Assembly: GCA_004009845.1 (NCBI GenBank)
Contig: RMBW01000025.1
Location: forward strand, 275,249-339,248
Reading direction: 5' to 3'
Source of the DNA: Davidsoniella eucalypti
Lineage: Eukaryota; Ascomycota; Sordariomycetes; Microascales; Ceratocystidaceae
DNA: 64,000 nucleotides
Position 1 is the stretch's first letter; each line of letters opens with the position of its first letter. This document shows positions 23,594 to 33,729 of the stretch, in pieces. A program made the translations under genes and the position numbers. The notes beneath the pieces were generated by a model that ran no database searches, was not told the DNA's origin, and worked only from the letters and a program-made list of their open reading frames with translations.

Positions 23594-24640
23594 ATGAACG
23601 ACACCGAGGCTCAGATCCGCACCAGTGTCAACATCGTCCTCGGTGTTGATGCTTACGAGTCTCTGGCAGTTTCCGGACTTGGCCACCTCGATGAGGCCAA
23701 TTACGACGAGGCCCAAACCAGCTGGGCCCAGAACGCCTTAGATATTGCAAAGCAGGACCAGGCCATCTGGGCCGCTTCTACAGTCTTCCTCCCCCCCCGC
23801 AGCGTCGCTGTAGTTCCTGAGGTGTCTGGTGACATCGAGGATGAAACTGCCCAGAGCGAAGGGCAATCTGAGCTAGAGTCTGAAGAGCCGGATCTAGACG
23901 CCGACAGCGGAGTTTCCGACTACTCCGACTCCACGCCAGCTACCCCACTGCTGGAGGCTGTCATGCCTGAGGGTGGATTGATCTGCGCCATCAGGGCCGA
24001 GCTAGCAGCCTTCACACTAGCTCAGGAGTGGTACTACTATTACTCCCAAAACAGTACGTACTGCTACCAAGATCCTCAGGGCGGGCTATCCCATCAGCCC
24101 GTCCAAGATAGCAAACCCAGCAGCTATCAAGAGGGCGGACTATACTGCATACCAGTCTGCTCTCAATACGAGGATTTTGGGTTGCCCAACGCCTGCGGGT
24201 TCATGCCCACCCACGATCGCGTCGTTGAACACGCCCCAGCGGCGAGATATGTGAGCACCTTCAAGCCTGGCAATATCTTGCCGGTTTCAGCGATGCCCGA
24301 CCTGTCGGCTGGTAACTTCTCTGTTGTCATCTCCAAGGCAACCCCCATTTTCCGCGGCAAAAATTCCTACCCGGAGGATCATCCCGCTCAGGAAATTGGT
24401 GACGGACCTTGGTGGCTCCGAAGCAACCTCACGAATCGCGTCATCACGGTTGATGTGGCGCACAACCCGTCCTACGAGAGCGACGGAAAGCTCGTGAACG
24501 TCCGGATCCTCGTCGAGCCTGCGTTTGGTGACAAGATGGAGGGCATCGATGAACAGATCAAAGTGATGCTGCATCGAATGTCTGACTTCGTCATACAAGG
24601 CGAGATAGACTTGGACGGGCGAAGAGCTTTCGTTGCTTGA
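23594..24640 (+). CDS. Unrecognised acidic orphan protein (left-arm copy)
   Basis: 348 residues from the ATG at 23594. An in-frame ATG at 23531 exists, but the GC-rich, codon-biased sequence begins at the later one. The N-terminal third is acidic (runs such as EGQSELESEEPDLDADSG) with Trp-containing helices. The middle is Tyr/Gln/Ser-rich (EWYYYYSQNSTYCYQDPQ). The C-terminal half is compact-looking, with GDGPWWLRSNLTNRVITVDV and VRILVEPAFGDKM. There is no signal peptide, membrane segment or known motif. It is intact, single-exon and much GC-richer than its surroundings. Its near-identical partner is at 42832-43881 in opposite orientation. I do not recognise the family; it may be a fungal orphan or a gene carried by a mobile unit. 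Confidence 0.6.
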   Translation: MNDTEAQIRTSVNIVLGVDAYESLAVSGLGHLDEANYDEAQTSWAQNALDIAKQDQAIWAASTVFLPPRSVAVVPEVSGDIEDETAQSEGQSELESEEPDLDADSGVSDYSDSTPATPLLEAVMPEGGLICAIRAELAAFTLAQEWYYYYSQNSTYCYQDPQGGLSHQPVQDSKPSSYQEGGLYCIPVCSQYEDFGLPNACGFMPTHDRVVEHAPAARYVSTFKPGNILPVSAMPDLSAGNFSVVISKATPIFRGKNSYPEDHPAQEIGDGPWWLRSNLTNRVITVDVAHNPSYESDGKLVNVRILVEPAFGDKMEGIDEQIKVMLHRMSDFVIQGEIDLDGRRAFVA

Positions 24641-24904
24641 GTGCTGAGTTGGGACGGGGTGGTGAGGTTGGTGAGACACAGGTGGGCAGGCATGAACTGG
24701 AGGCATAGACTGGGCTGGGCATCTAACCGGGATTGGGTCGATTTTATGATGTTGGGATGGAGTTTTGGAATTTTGGGACTTGCTTTGGTTCCTTTTCTGG
24801 TTTTTTTTTTTTTTGTTTTGTTTTGTTTCAATCAATCAGTACCAATTGTCAATATCTCTATATTGTGAAATATCCATTGCATGTCTCTGCTCTCATCTAG
24901 AATC

Positions 24905-26640
24905 TTGTTTTCCTCAGCAGTTCCAGCCCTCCATTGGAACTTTGTGCTCACGTGATCATTACGAGAATGACTTTGGCCCTTCTTCGCATAGAAGTTCTCG
25001 TGGTAAGTGTCTTTGGGAACTTGCGACGAAGTTCTGGGAGGAGCAATTGTGCAATGTCTTGGAAAAACTGTGGGAGCAAAACATAGGCCTGTGAGCATAG
25101 TAAAAAGGATGTTAGCATATGAAATTTACCAATTAGGAACTCTACTATGTATCGCGTTATTGCCCGATATGGACACCCACAAGTGAGTTTCGGTTATGAA
25201 GTCAAATTAAATTATCACGAGACTATAGGTTATCACATAAAAACAAAGACTTACAAAATCGAAGCCTTTGAAGCCTTCAATGCCAGCCTCATCGACCCAA
25301 ACTTCGAGAGCATCAGCCACTTGTTCTGGAGTTCCCACAATGAATGGTCTGTTTCCACTCAAGTTGACATGCTCTGTGATAGTGCGCTTAGTCCACTTCG
25401 AGTTCTGCAGGGAGAATCTCGTATAGCTCTCGACAGATGACCTGGCTTTGGTGTTAGTGATACTTTAGATATATAGCTTGCATCGACAGCTTTGACTTAC
25501 TTGACCGCGTTACTCTCGACCTGTCGCAGTTCCTCCTCGCCACCGTACTTGCTCAGATCGATTCCCGTCCATCCACCAAACAACGCAAGAGCTCCCTCAG
25601 AGCTAGCGTATTGCTTATAATCTTCATACTTCTTCTTGGCTTCCTCCTCAGTCTTGCCCAGAATCGGCGTTGCCAGCGCAACAAACTTGATATTTTTGGG
25701 ATCTCTGCCGAACTGATCCTTAGCTAATCCTTGGATTTCTTTGTCGCGTTTGGCGGCAACGGCGGGTGCGTGGGCTGATGTGAAAACACCTTCCGCGTGC
25801 TGTGCTGCGAATATCTTGCCAGCGCGCGATGCCCTGGCTTGGAGAAGAAGCGGTGCGCGTTGCGGTGAGGGTTGGGCGATAGAAGGTTCGGGCACAGAGT
25901 AGAAGCGACCCTTATGGGACGCACAAGATCTGGATCGGTGTAGGTTCCTCGTTCGTGATCCTTCACGGCAACGACACACCAGGATGAGAGAAGAAGCCTG
26001 TATGCATATATCCGTCTGCCTGAGCGTAGCGGTCATCGTGCTAAGGAACAATCAGTAATGATACAACTAATATATTGTATATCGCATCAGCTTATTTCAG
26101 GATGCTATGTGCGACCCATATTCTTAACAGCAGTATCAAGGTATCCAGTAACGATATTCCATCCCAGTCTAGCCACAACATTGTCAGCTTTCTGGCGCCA
26201 TATATGATTTTCTAACATACCTCCCGTTTGTCAGATGGTCAACGGTTGCTAGTCGTCTAGCCACGGTTCTTCATAAGCCGTCGAAACTGTTACACCAAAG
26301 CCGATGCTTTTAGTGGCAGCAGCCATGGCTAACACGACATCCAAAGGCTCATTTACAGGCCACTGTGCACCGCTGATTATAGCAGGTTCAAGGGAGTTCT
26401 TGTATACGCTATAGCCACCAAGAACACCAAGAATGAATACACCGTGGAACTTGGAGGCCTCGAGCTCTTTGGCTAGTGATACACAATGTTCCGTCGACGT
26501 AAACTACCATGAACGGTCGTCCTAGTCGCGCCAAAGACCTGGGGACCGGTGTCCGCTGCCTGCGATGGTAGGTACCCTGGTCAAGTGATAAAGACTGATG
26601 CCCACTTACACATTTCAACAAATGCACTGACAATTAGCTT
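24905..26640 (-). pseudogene. Degenerate luciferase-fold flavin monooxygenase (copy B)
   Basis: Read on the minus strand from about 26500: LAKELEASKFHGVF, AAATKSIGFGVTVSTAYEE, ATVDHLTNG, an intron, then LGWNIVTGYLDTAVKNMG. After a disrupted segment the gene resumes with KDHERGTYTDPDLVRP and, in a shifted frame, FYSVPEPSIAQPSPQRAPLL and KDQFGRDPKNIKFVAL to EELRQVESNAVK. A later exon has IVGTPEQVADALEVWVDEAG, and the last recognisable part (about 25100-24920) matches LLPQ..QDIAQLLLPELRR. Order and spacing fit one NtaA/SnaA/DszA-type gene, but frameshifts and a deletion (near 25970-26100) break it. Its 3' part (to about 25632) is inside the inverted-duplication arm. HLTNG and YLDTA differ from copy A, so it is a paralogue, not the missing half of A. 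Confidence 0.8.
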
Positions 26641-27339
26641 CTTCTTAGATTTTGGAATCACGACATTGGTCAAGATGTAGCCATGGTTTGATGGCAAGAT
26701 TTAGGGTTGGATCAGGGTTATAGGCGAGCTCTTAATCGTGCAAGAATAGGAAAAAAACTTGAGAATGGACCAGGGTTTGGTTTTCCAGTGCGACTTCAAA
26801 ATAAAACGAGGACGCCAGTAAAATTTGCACAAGGCAGGCCTTTATTACGTTATTTAGGTTTGCACATTAGCTTATCATCCCCGATATGGGGTGTTTGCGA
26901 TCAACCACGCATTGGCAGGCTTTCGTTTCTTCCAATACCCGTACTTTATGCTATATCACGGGCGAGAATGGCTTGTGCCGCGTTGTCTGAGACCTAAAGA
27001 TATAGAGATTACTGCGTTTTGCTCTCTATCGGAATCTACTCCCTACTATTGTCCCAGCCTGTAAGTTGCAGTGGCACAAGGCGTAGGAACGTTTGAATGC
27101 TTTCATAGACTCGGATACTAGCAATTCACTATTAGTAGGCGTATAATGCTAAGTCCTTTGACCGAGACCCTGGATTAGAGACTTGATTTGGTATAGCGGT
27201 ATGGTTGTAATATTGGCGAATGACATGATGAAGTGCAAGAAGATATCGCGTAGCTCATGAATGGTAACGCCTATAGCTGGACAGATTGTATTCTTACTTG
27301 TGCGTATAAGTACTCAGACACATGCAGCTATTGCTGATG
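26641..27339. other. Intergenic, nothing recognised
   Basis: No supportable gene. A plus-strand ORF around 26707-26997 starts at a non-ATG codon and lacks protein features. Confidence 0.35.
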
Positions 27340-27560
27340 TCAGATCGAGCCCGGAATCTGGATCGCCATGGACTCTCTTGGTGCCGTAGGTGCTGCTAAG
27401 CCATACCTTACCAATGTTGCCAATGCCTTGACATTTAGTCTGATGATTGTCTCCTGCTTCTTCTGAATACATTGGTATCAAAGGTGCCTTAACCTTCATG
27501 TGGGCTATGCCCCATATGCTGGTCTATACACTAATAGTCGTTATGGAACCAAGTGACTAG
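27340..27560 (+). pseudogene. Fragment of an UNC93-like MFS transporter
   Basis: One frame encodes IEPGIWIAMDSLGAVGAAKP, then NVANALTFSLMIVSCF, TGA, and further VGYAPYAGLYTNSRYGTK followed by another TGA. This resembles the first transmembrane segments of fungal UNC93-like major-facilitator proteins, including the conserved GLYTNxRYG motif. A probable splice acceptor (GATGTCAG) precedes the segment. Two in-frame stops and no downstream helices show a dead fragment. Confidence 0.6.
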
Positions 27561-27619
27561 AGCTTCTGGTAATCTCATAGGCGACCCTATAGTCGATGTC
27601 ATCAGCACATACAATGGAA

Positions 27620-28390
27620 ATAATTACACTGATTCATTCCGTCGAACTACATTGGTGGTAGTTGCGCTACGTTCCTCGATAGTGCAACTTGTAGTGATGG
27701 GTCATCTACCAATGGCACATCCTCTTCTACGCCCAGCACCGTAAGCAGCTTTGCTACGAGCTTTTGCCAACTCGACTACCATCAACACAAACTAGTATAA
27801 GTAGTAACTCGAGCAACACTACAGCTACCAGCATCTCTGGGTCTATCGCTGCTTCAACAATGTCAACTACGGGCTTTTCAACGTTTGACTTGGGCTTAGC
27901 AAGTGCTACCATCACTTCGGCCACTATTACTAGTGATAGCTCTACTACATCTTCAACTTCAACTACTACCTCTGCATCTACGGCTTCAACTGTTGCCACT
28001 ACCAGTGGATATGAGTTTGTGTCATGCTGAACTAAAGGATCTGGAGTCAGAGCTCTGAGTGGTTCTTCTACGGCTAGTGATGATATGACGCTGGAACTAT
28101 GCAGCCGATACTTTGATGGCTATAACTACTGGGGTACTGAATATGGCCGTGAGTGCTACTGTGACAACAATCTGGCTGCTTCTTCGATAGAAGCCAACGA
28201 TTCAGACTGTAACATGGCGTGTGCTGGTGATTCGACCGAGTTCTGTGGTAGTGTTAGCCGGATTCAACTCTATAAAGCTACAGCTAAAATTGCGACCCCA
28301 ACTGGTGTTGTAGCTCATACTCCCACTGTTGGTGATTGGAAATTAGTTGGTTGCTGGAGTGAGGGTGCTGGTGTTAGAGCCCTAAGTGCT
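27620..28390 (+). pseudogene. Broken extracellular WSC-domain protein
   Basis: Degenerate coding sequence for an extracellular protein. A short Cys/Ser/Thr part (GGSCATFLDSATCSDG) runs into a Ser/Thr-rich linker after a frameshift near 27765. A WSC domain follows from about 28010: YEFVSC, then TGA (28028-28030) where WSC domains have Trp, then RYFDGYNYWGTEYGRECYCD and NMACAGDSTEFCGS. A second WSC repeat begins (WKLVGCWSEGAGVRALS) but is cut after 15-20 residues by LINE sequence at about 28390. WSC domains bind wall polysaccharides. The enzyme or receptor part upstream is not recoverable; a mutanase-type tail is only a guess. Confidence 0.75.
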
Positions 28391-28391
28391 G

Positions 28392-29403
28392 AACTGGATC
28401 CATGGAGGAGCATCCTCTTGTTCGGCAGTGTAACAGTCCTGTTTTGTCCCAGTCTAGTGAAAGACCATTGTCCCTGCACCATTTCTCTATCCTTTTCAGG
28501 GTTCCATTAATGGTTTCCACATTAACTGAAATGTTCTTAGATGAGACCGAAACGAGGCCATCGTCAGCGTAGGCCAGACCCCAAACCGCCGCATGTAGGC
28601 TCGTCATGTACAGCATGTACAGGATGGGTGAGGCCGGCGAGCCCTGTGGCAGGCTGCCTCCGACTTTCCTGATGACCGGTTGGTCTCCTTCTATAGAGAG
28701 GGAAACTTCCCGTCCGGTGAGAAAAGATTCCACCCATTTGACTATTGACGTTGGCCAGCCTTGGTTTCTAAGCCTTTGAACCAGCCTGCCCCGTTTCACG
28801 GCGTCAAAGGCACCCTTGATGTCGTAGGTGACAAAAGAGGTTATCTCTCCATACTTGGATCGTCCCTTAATCTTGTCTGCTAGCAACAGTGTGAGGTCCG
28901 TAGCTGCCCTTCTTGGTACTGCGCTAGCATATGTGCGGGGGATGATCTCTAGTTCAATGGCTTGTGCCGCCAGTCTTCGCGCTACAATTCTCTCGAGTCC
29001 CTTTCCCAGAGTTGAGAGAAGTGAGATCAGTCTGTAGCTTCTTGGGAGCAATTTATTACGGCCTAGCTTTTGTATGACCATCAGGCAGGCCGTCTGGAAG
29101 ACCTTGGGGCGCCAGCCAACTTCCAGACAGCCTCGGAAAAGTGCTGTCACTTTTGACTCTAAGACCTTCCATGCCAACTTCCAGGCACTATTGGGGATGC
29201 CGTCTTGCCCAGGGGCTGTGTTTCCCGGTTTGAAGATAGCGTTTCTGACTTCCGATTCAGTTAGCTCCTCATGTTCTCGTGTGGGCCTAGCTACTTGGGT
29301 TTCTCCCCTGCGTGAAACCTTTTCTTCTGCCTCCTCTGCTTGGGTGTGTGTCCAAGAGGAGCAGCGCCTTTTCCTTAGATGTGGACACTGTCCCACTGTT
29401 TGA
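28392..29403 (-). mobile_element. LINE reverse-transcriptase fragment
   Basis: Minus-strand open frame of over 330 codons covering a LINE RT core: PGQDGIPNSAWKLAWK, LPRSYRLISLLSTLGKGLER, motif A TYDIKGAFDAVKRGRL, GGSLPQGSPASPILY, and the catalytic LAYADDGLVS. Nearly identical to 57650-58177 and beyond in the LINE at the right end. It stops at the thumb region, so RNase H is absent, and the 5' end lacks the endonuclease. The RT frame is unbroken, which suggests a young fragment. It interrupts the WSC pseudogene. Confidence 0.9.
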
Positions 29404-30010
29404 AGTCAGAGATGGCATGCTGTATGATGCTCTGGCACAAGAATGGTTTCTTTTGGCATCTTCCATCGGTGATTATTGGTGAAAGTATGATACATTTCTG
29501 TGATCAAGACTTGCCTAGGCTCAGCTGTTAAAAAAAGGCTGGATACTGGATAAATCAAGTGGCTGGGGGATCATAGTAAAGAACAAATTTGTACTATCGT
29601 CACGGTTGTAAAGATAACAAATAACTCTTGTGTGACAAAAAATTACAAGTATTCATCGTGTAAGCAAGCTTGAATTTGAAGTTGATGAGTGTTTCTCCCA
29701 ATTGAGAAAGTCTCAAAAATGTCACCATGCTTGCTTAGATCTATCTTTATTAATGAACAACCTAGTAACATTAATTCAAGTTGTCAAAGTGGCATCAGTA
29801 CTCGGAATCTTTTATGTTTTATGAGACGCACAAAATGCGAAATCCATTACTATGATATCCGTTATCCTATATTCTATGAAATTTGGTATGGCTCGTGGTT
29901 CTACTATCGGACCAGAAGATGGGGTACCGAGAACAGTTCTATGCCACGGTAGATTCAAAGCTTGAAAACTTGTGAAACATAAAGACGTGTTCTTGGGCAG
30001 AAACACTAAG
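29404..30010. other. Intergenic, nothing recognised
   Basis: AT-rich, no supportable gene. A plus-strand ORF at 29689-29952 has no family features. Confidence 0.35.
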
Positions 30011-30560
30011 GTGTGCTTATAGAGTTGATAGAGTGGCACTTCTAAAGTTGCTCAGTAAAGTCAATATCTCAAATCCCTATATATTGTGAGGCTTTCTTGG
30101 TAGAGTGTTTTTCAATAGAAGTTTGGGTCGTCTTGAACCTAATGCGTGGGTTTTAGAACTAGGTTAAATTACTACAAAGGTACGATCTTGAGTAGAAGAG
30201 CGAACGGCCAGTTATAGAGTCGATAGAGGCGGCATTGCCATAGTCCCTGAATGAAGCCGATGTTTTAAAGTCCTATATATCACACCATTTTTTTGGCATG
30301 GGTTTATTTTTTTATCATTGACTTTAAGGGCACGTTGTTGAGTATGAGAACAAAGAGCTAGTTGCAGATTTGGTGTTTTTGGCATTGCCGTGGTCCCTAG
30401 ATGAAGCCAATGTTTTAAAGTCCTTTAGATCACGAGTTTTTCTCGGTAGAGACAATAGGGGGCTAGCTGTGGAGTTAATAAAGTTGACATTGTCTTCGTT
30501 CTTGAATCAAGACATTACACCCAAGTCCTTGGCATCGTGAGATTTCTTGGAAAGGTCTTG
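30011..30560 (+). repeat. Degenerate coding-like tandem repeats
   Basis: At least four diverged units begin near 30011, 30207, 30354 and 30460, each with a core of roughly 95 bp. Units 2 and 3 share GAAGCC followed by ATGTTTTAAAGTCCT; unit 4 retains AAGTCCTTGGCATCGTGAG. Translated in the best plus frame, units give related peptides (unit 3 ALPWSLDEANVLKS; unit 2 the same pattern with a stop at the Trp position, SLNEADVLKS). This suggests a decayed gene with Leu-rich repeats of ~33 or more residues. Family not recognised. Confidence 0.5.
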
Positions 30561-33387
30561 TAACTTCTAGTTGTGGACTTTGACAGTTATGAGTTCGTTA
30601 TGCCTGAAAGTCTATTATTTTTGCTAATAGCGTAACGCCAAGCTTTTACTAAAGGTTTTGTGTTACATTTCTTATATTTGATACTACATCTCGCCTTATA
30701 TCCCATGGATATCTCTTGATTCATACCACCAACACCCATTGAATATGACCATGTTTGAGGGAGATTCGACAAAGTTTACCGATCTTGCGAGAAATTTCTC
30801 GGCAGGAAGATTTGTCACAATATTAGACTCTACGGGTGAGCTGTGGCAAAAGAGCATATGACAGCATGTCTTTGGTTAGATCCGACACCCATTTGTCACT
30901 GGGGTTGGGAAAGTGTTAGTCCCCGTGGCGAAGACCTCAATGTGAGATGAGATGGCGAAGGGTGCCAATTCATAGTTTTAGGCCAATCTTTAAGTTTAGA
31001 TCCCATACGTAAGGGGAGTGGAAAGGGTAATGGTGGTAATTACTACTGGCTCTGATTAGTGATCTACTATGAAGTGAATGCAAACAGCCTTCGAATACTC
31101 TCTGTATAAAAAATGGGAATTGTTGTTGGGAAGCTTTGGTATATCGTCAATCATAGCACATTTCGTAGTGTGTGATCTAGATAGCAAAAAATACCTTATG
31201 AAGCCTAATCATCAATAGTGAACAGCTCATAAAAGAATAAACGTAAGTGATTTAACTAAATAATTGTTGTGATGTGGATGAGTTCCATCGTTTTCGATGG
31301 GCTGTGCAAGATCGATGAGATCTAGATTTGGATGTAAAATATGGTCATTAAGCAGCGGGTAGCGGTCTATAATCTCCTACAAGTTAGAACTGAAAATGGA
31401 CCTATGATATAGGTATAATAGAGTAAAGCACAATTGACGATCAAGTTCCATGAGCATGGCACGTTGAAATTGATCGAAGGTATGCCGTGTTGTGACTCTA
31501 AAGATGCGCAATAATTAACCCAAGAATACTAAGCTCATTACGAAGGGCTCTGGAAATTTACACTGGTCCAGTTCCATTAGAAGATCTGAACGTGGATGGC
31601 ATAAAAGGAGCAAATATGGTTTTCCGGCCAATTGATCACTATGTTGTCGGAGTACTTGGTTAATTTTAGTGCACTTCTAGTGTAAGTTAGTGTAAGTAGA
31701 GTAATTTTCTAGCGATTGTCAAGAACATGGTGGCATAAAGGTATTGATTAATATTTTCTAGACTCTACGAGGTACCTTAAGGGCCAAATTTGGGGTGGAG
31801 GTACATAAACTTAGTGGGGCAAGGTGAAAGAGTACTTTGTTTTTCCTAATTGGGAATCACTGCCAAGAAATTTAGAACAACTCTAAAATGTGGGGGGCAA
31901 AGTAGCAAAGTGCAGCACGATATGGTGATATGGCTATTGCAATTTGAGCGAGTTGTCTTGTCGGGAGAGCCAAAAAAAAAAAAAAAGGCAGTGATGGGAG
32001 ACGGATAGACGGTAGTTTGTGCTGCTGTATTTGGGTTGCAGTCGCGTCTATGTCAGGCAAACAGGCGCTGAAATCATCAAGCGAGACTCGATGACACCCT
32101 GCCAAGCTTTATTTAGCGGAACACCTAACAATTCTTGACATGTTGTGCGACGTCTTGGCATTTCTTGGCATTGCAACATAACGACAACAAGCAACTTTAT
32201 ATGACTTCAAGCCGTATCGTGCCCAGCATTTCACGACCGTATATCGCGAATTTTACAGCGAATTCGGCACGGCGTTTTTGGGGAAATGCCTCTACGCTGT
32301 GGCGAGACCAGTGCAGCATAGTTTGGGAGTCCTAAGAGATGCGCTAAAGACTGTTTTAGAATATAAAAAAGAGATATAAACGATATAATATATCCGCTCG
32401 TTATCTCGCATAGACTTCTGAGGCTAGCACGAAAAGGACTGGGGTCTAAGCCGCACTGGAGATGGCCGGATTGGGCGCTGCTACTTTTATTTTTAATTTT
32501 TTAATTCATTTATCTTATGGAGCTATAGAGCTATGAAGATTTGGGCGCTGCTACTGGGTTACTGGGCTTCTCACCCCCCGTAGTTGAATTGAACATGGCG
32601 GAAAGTACTATGTGGCAGCGTATCTACGTAGTTGCCCTCGTAGAAACAGACTGACTCGCAGTGTAGAAGCATGATCGATATTGATATTTATCCTAATATG
32701 CTATATCATATAGACACTCGGGATGAGCATTGGAAAGGCCATGGCTTTTGGTAGATACTGCTGCTCTAAAAACCACCCAGTAGAGACACTGGCTAGTTCT
32801 CAAAACAGCTGTCCTGGTAAAGTGCTGCTGATGTCTGCTGTGGCTTCCAAATACAGCGTCTACGTCAGTACTGTTCTGAGCAAACAAACCACACCGTCCA
32901 CTAGTCCGCAACAGCACTTCAAGCTTATCAATATCCACTAGCCTCTAACTTTATCTTGTTATCCACGCCGTCTAGGCTGAACAGAGTCAAGGCAACGTTG
33001 CCATTCGGCGTTTGTCTATTAGTTCAACATGTATCTCTTAGTGTGCGTGAATATCCTACAACTCGCCGCTCTCTAAGCCCCTCCGTTTCCGGCCTTTGCG
33101 GCATCAGCTGCCATTGCTTCAATTTTCAATGACTTAAGCGTTCTTTAGAGAAGTATAAATAATTGCCCAGTCACCCTCCGACTTGCTCTCAAAACTTTCT
33201 CGTTGACAAACCACAGACCATCCATTTGCTCTACCCAAACGTCAGTTGTTCCTGCACATCTTGTTCTCTTTACTACAGTGTTACATTTTCCATTGTGTCT
33301 ATAAGTCTCTGGAGATTGCTTCACTGTTTTGAAGACCTTGACTGCTGTAGAGTGTTCTACGTTTTTGTTCCTCCTCTTCCTGGCATT
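30561..33387. other. AT-rich intergenic region
   Basis: No supportable gene over 2.8 kb. A direct repeat (TGGGCGCTGCTACT) occurs twice within 32470-32560. A TATA-like AGTATAAATA near 33151 could serve the zinc-finger gene downstream. Confidence 0.4.
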
Positions 33388-33714
33388 TCTGAACGCCATC
33401 CTCTTTTCTCTTGTTGGTGATCTTCACTCACCGGTTAGGTATGTTTCCCCTTCATCTTTCCACCTATTTACCGGCCTGATCTGGCTTTGATGAACATCAG
33501 CACTAATATGTCACTTCTAATTTAGTTGAAGGTCTCCGAACCTTTCTTTTTGGCGTCTCTGTAATAGAACGCCATTAAAATATCTTTTATCAGCATCCTT
33601 CGCTCACAGGCTAGGTACGTCTGCCCTGTATTCCTTCACCTTTTTCCCTTTCACTCTTTTACCACTGATCTGGCTATGGTGAGAACCATTGCTGACGTGT
33701 TACTTCTTATCTAG
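33388..33714 (+). repeat. Tandemly duplicated leader segment with two intron-like units
   Basis: Two related units, period about 175 bp, share GAACGCCAT, then CTCAC..GGCTAG|GTA, then CTGATCTGGCT. Each ends in an intron-like unit: 33439-33525 (GTATGT to TTTAG) and 33615-33714 (GTACGT to TCTAG). If both splice, the mature leader joins the ATG at 33730 with only 15 nt of final leader exon. An exon-plus-intron duplication is the simplest origin. Confidence 0.55.
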
Positions 33715-33729
33715 GAATCGGCTGTCAAG

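Larger units (their letters stand above)
22736..25632. repeat. Inverted duplication, left arm (~2.9 kb)
   Basis: This arm matches the reverse complement of about 41860-44783. Shared content, outer to inner: a flank with GATAAACCCTAACTTTATGG, a TATA promoter, the unrecognised ORF, and the 3' part of a monooxygenase gene. The two ORF copies differ at only a few residues; non-coding parts differ by scattered substitutions and small indels. The inner edge lies inside monooxygenase sequence that continues only on this side (to about 26640), so the left side looks like the source. Edges are estimated by eye to within about 20 bp. Confidence 0.92.
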
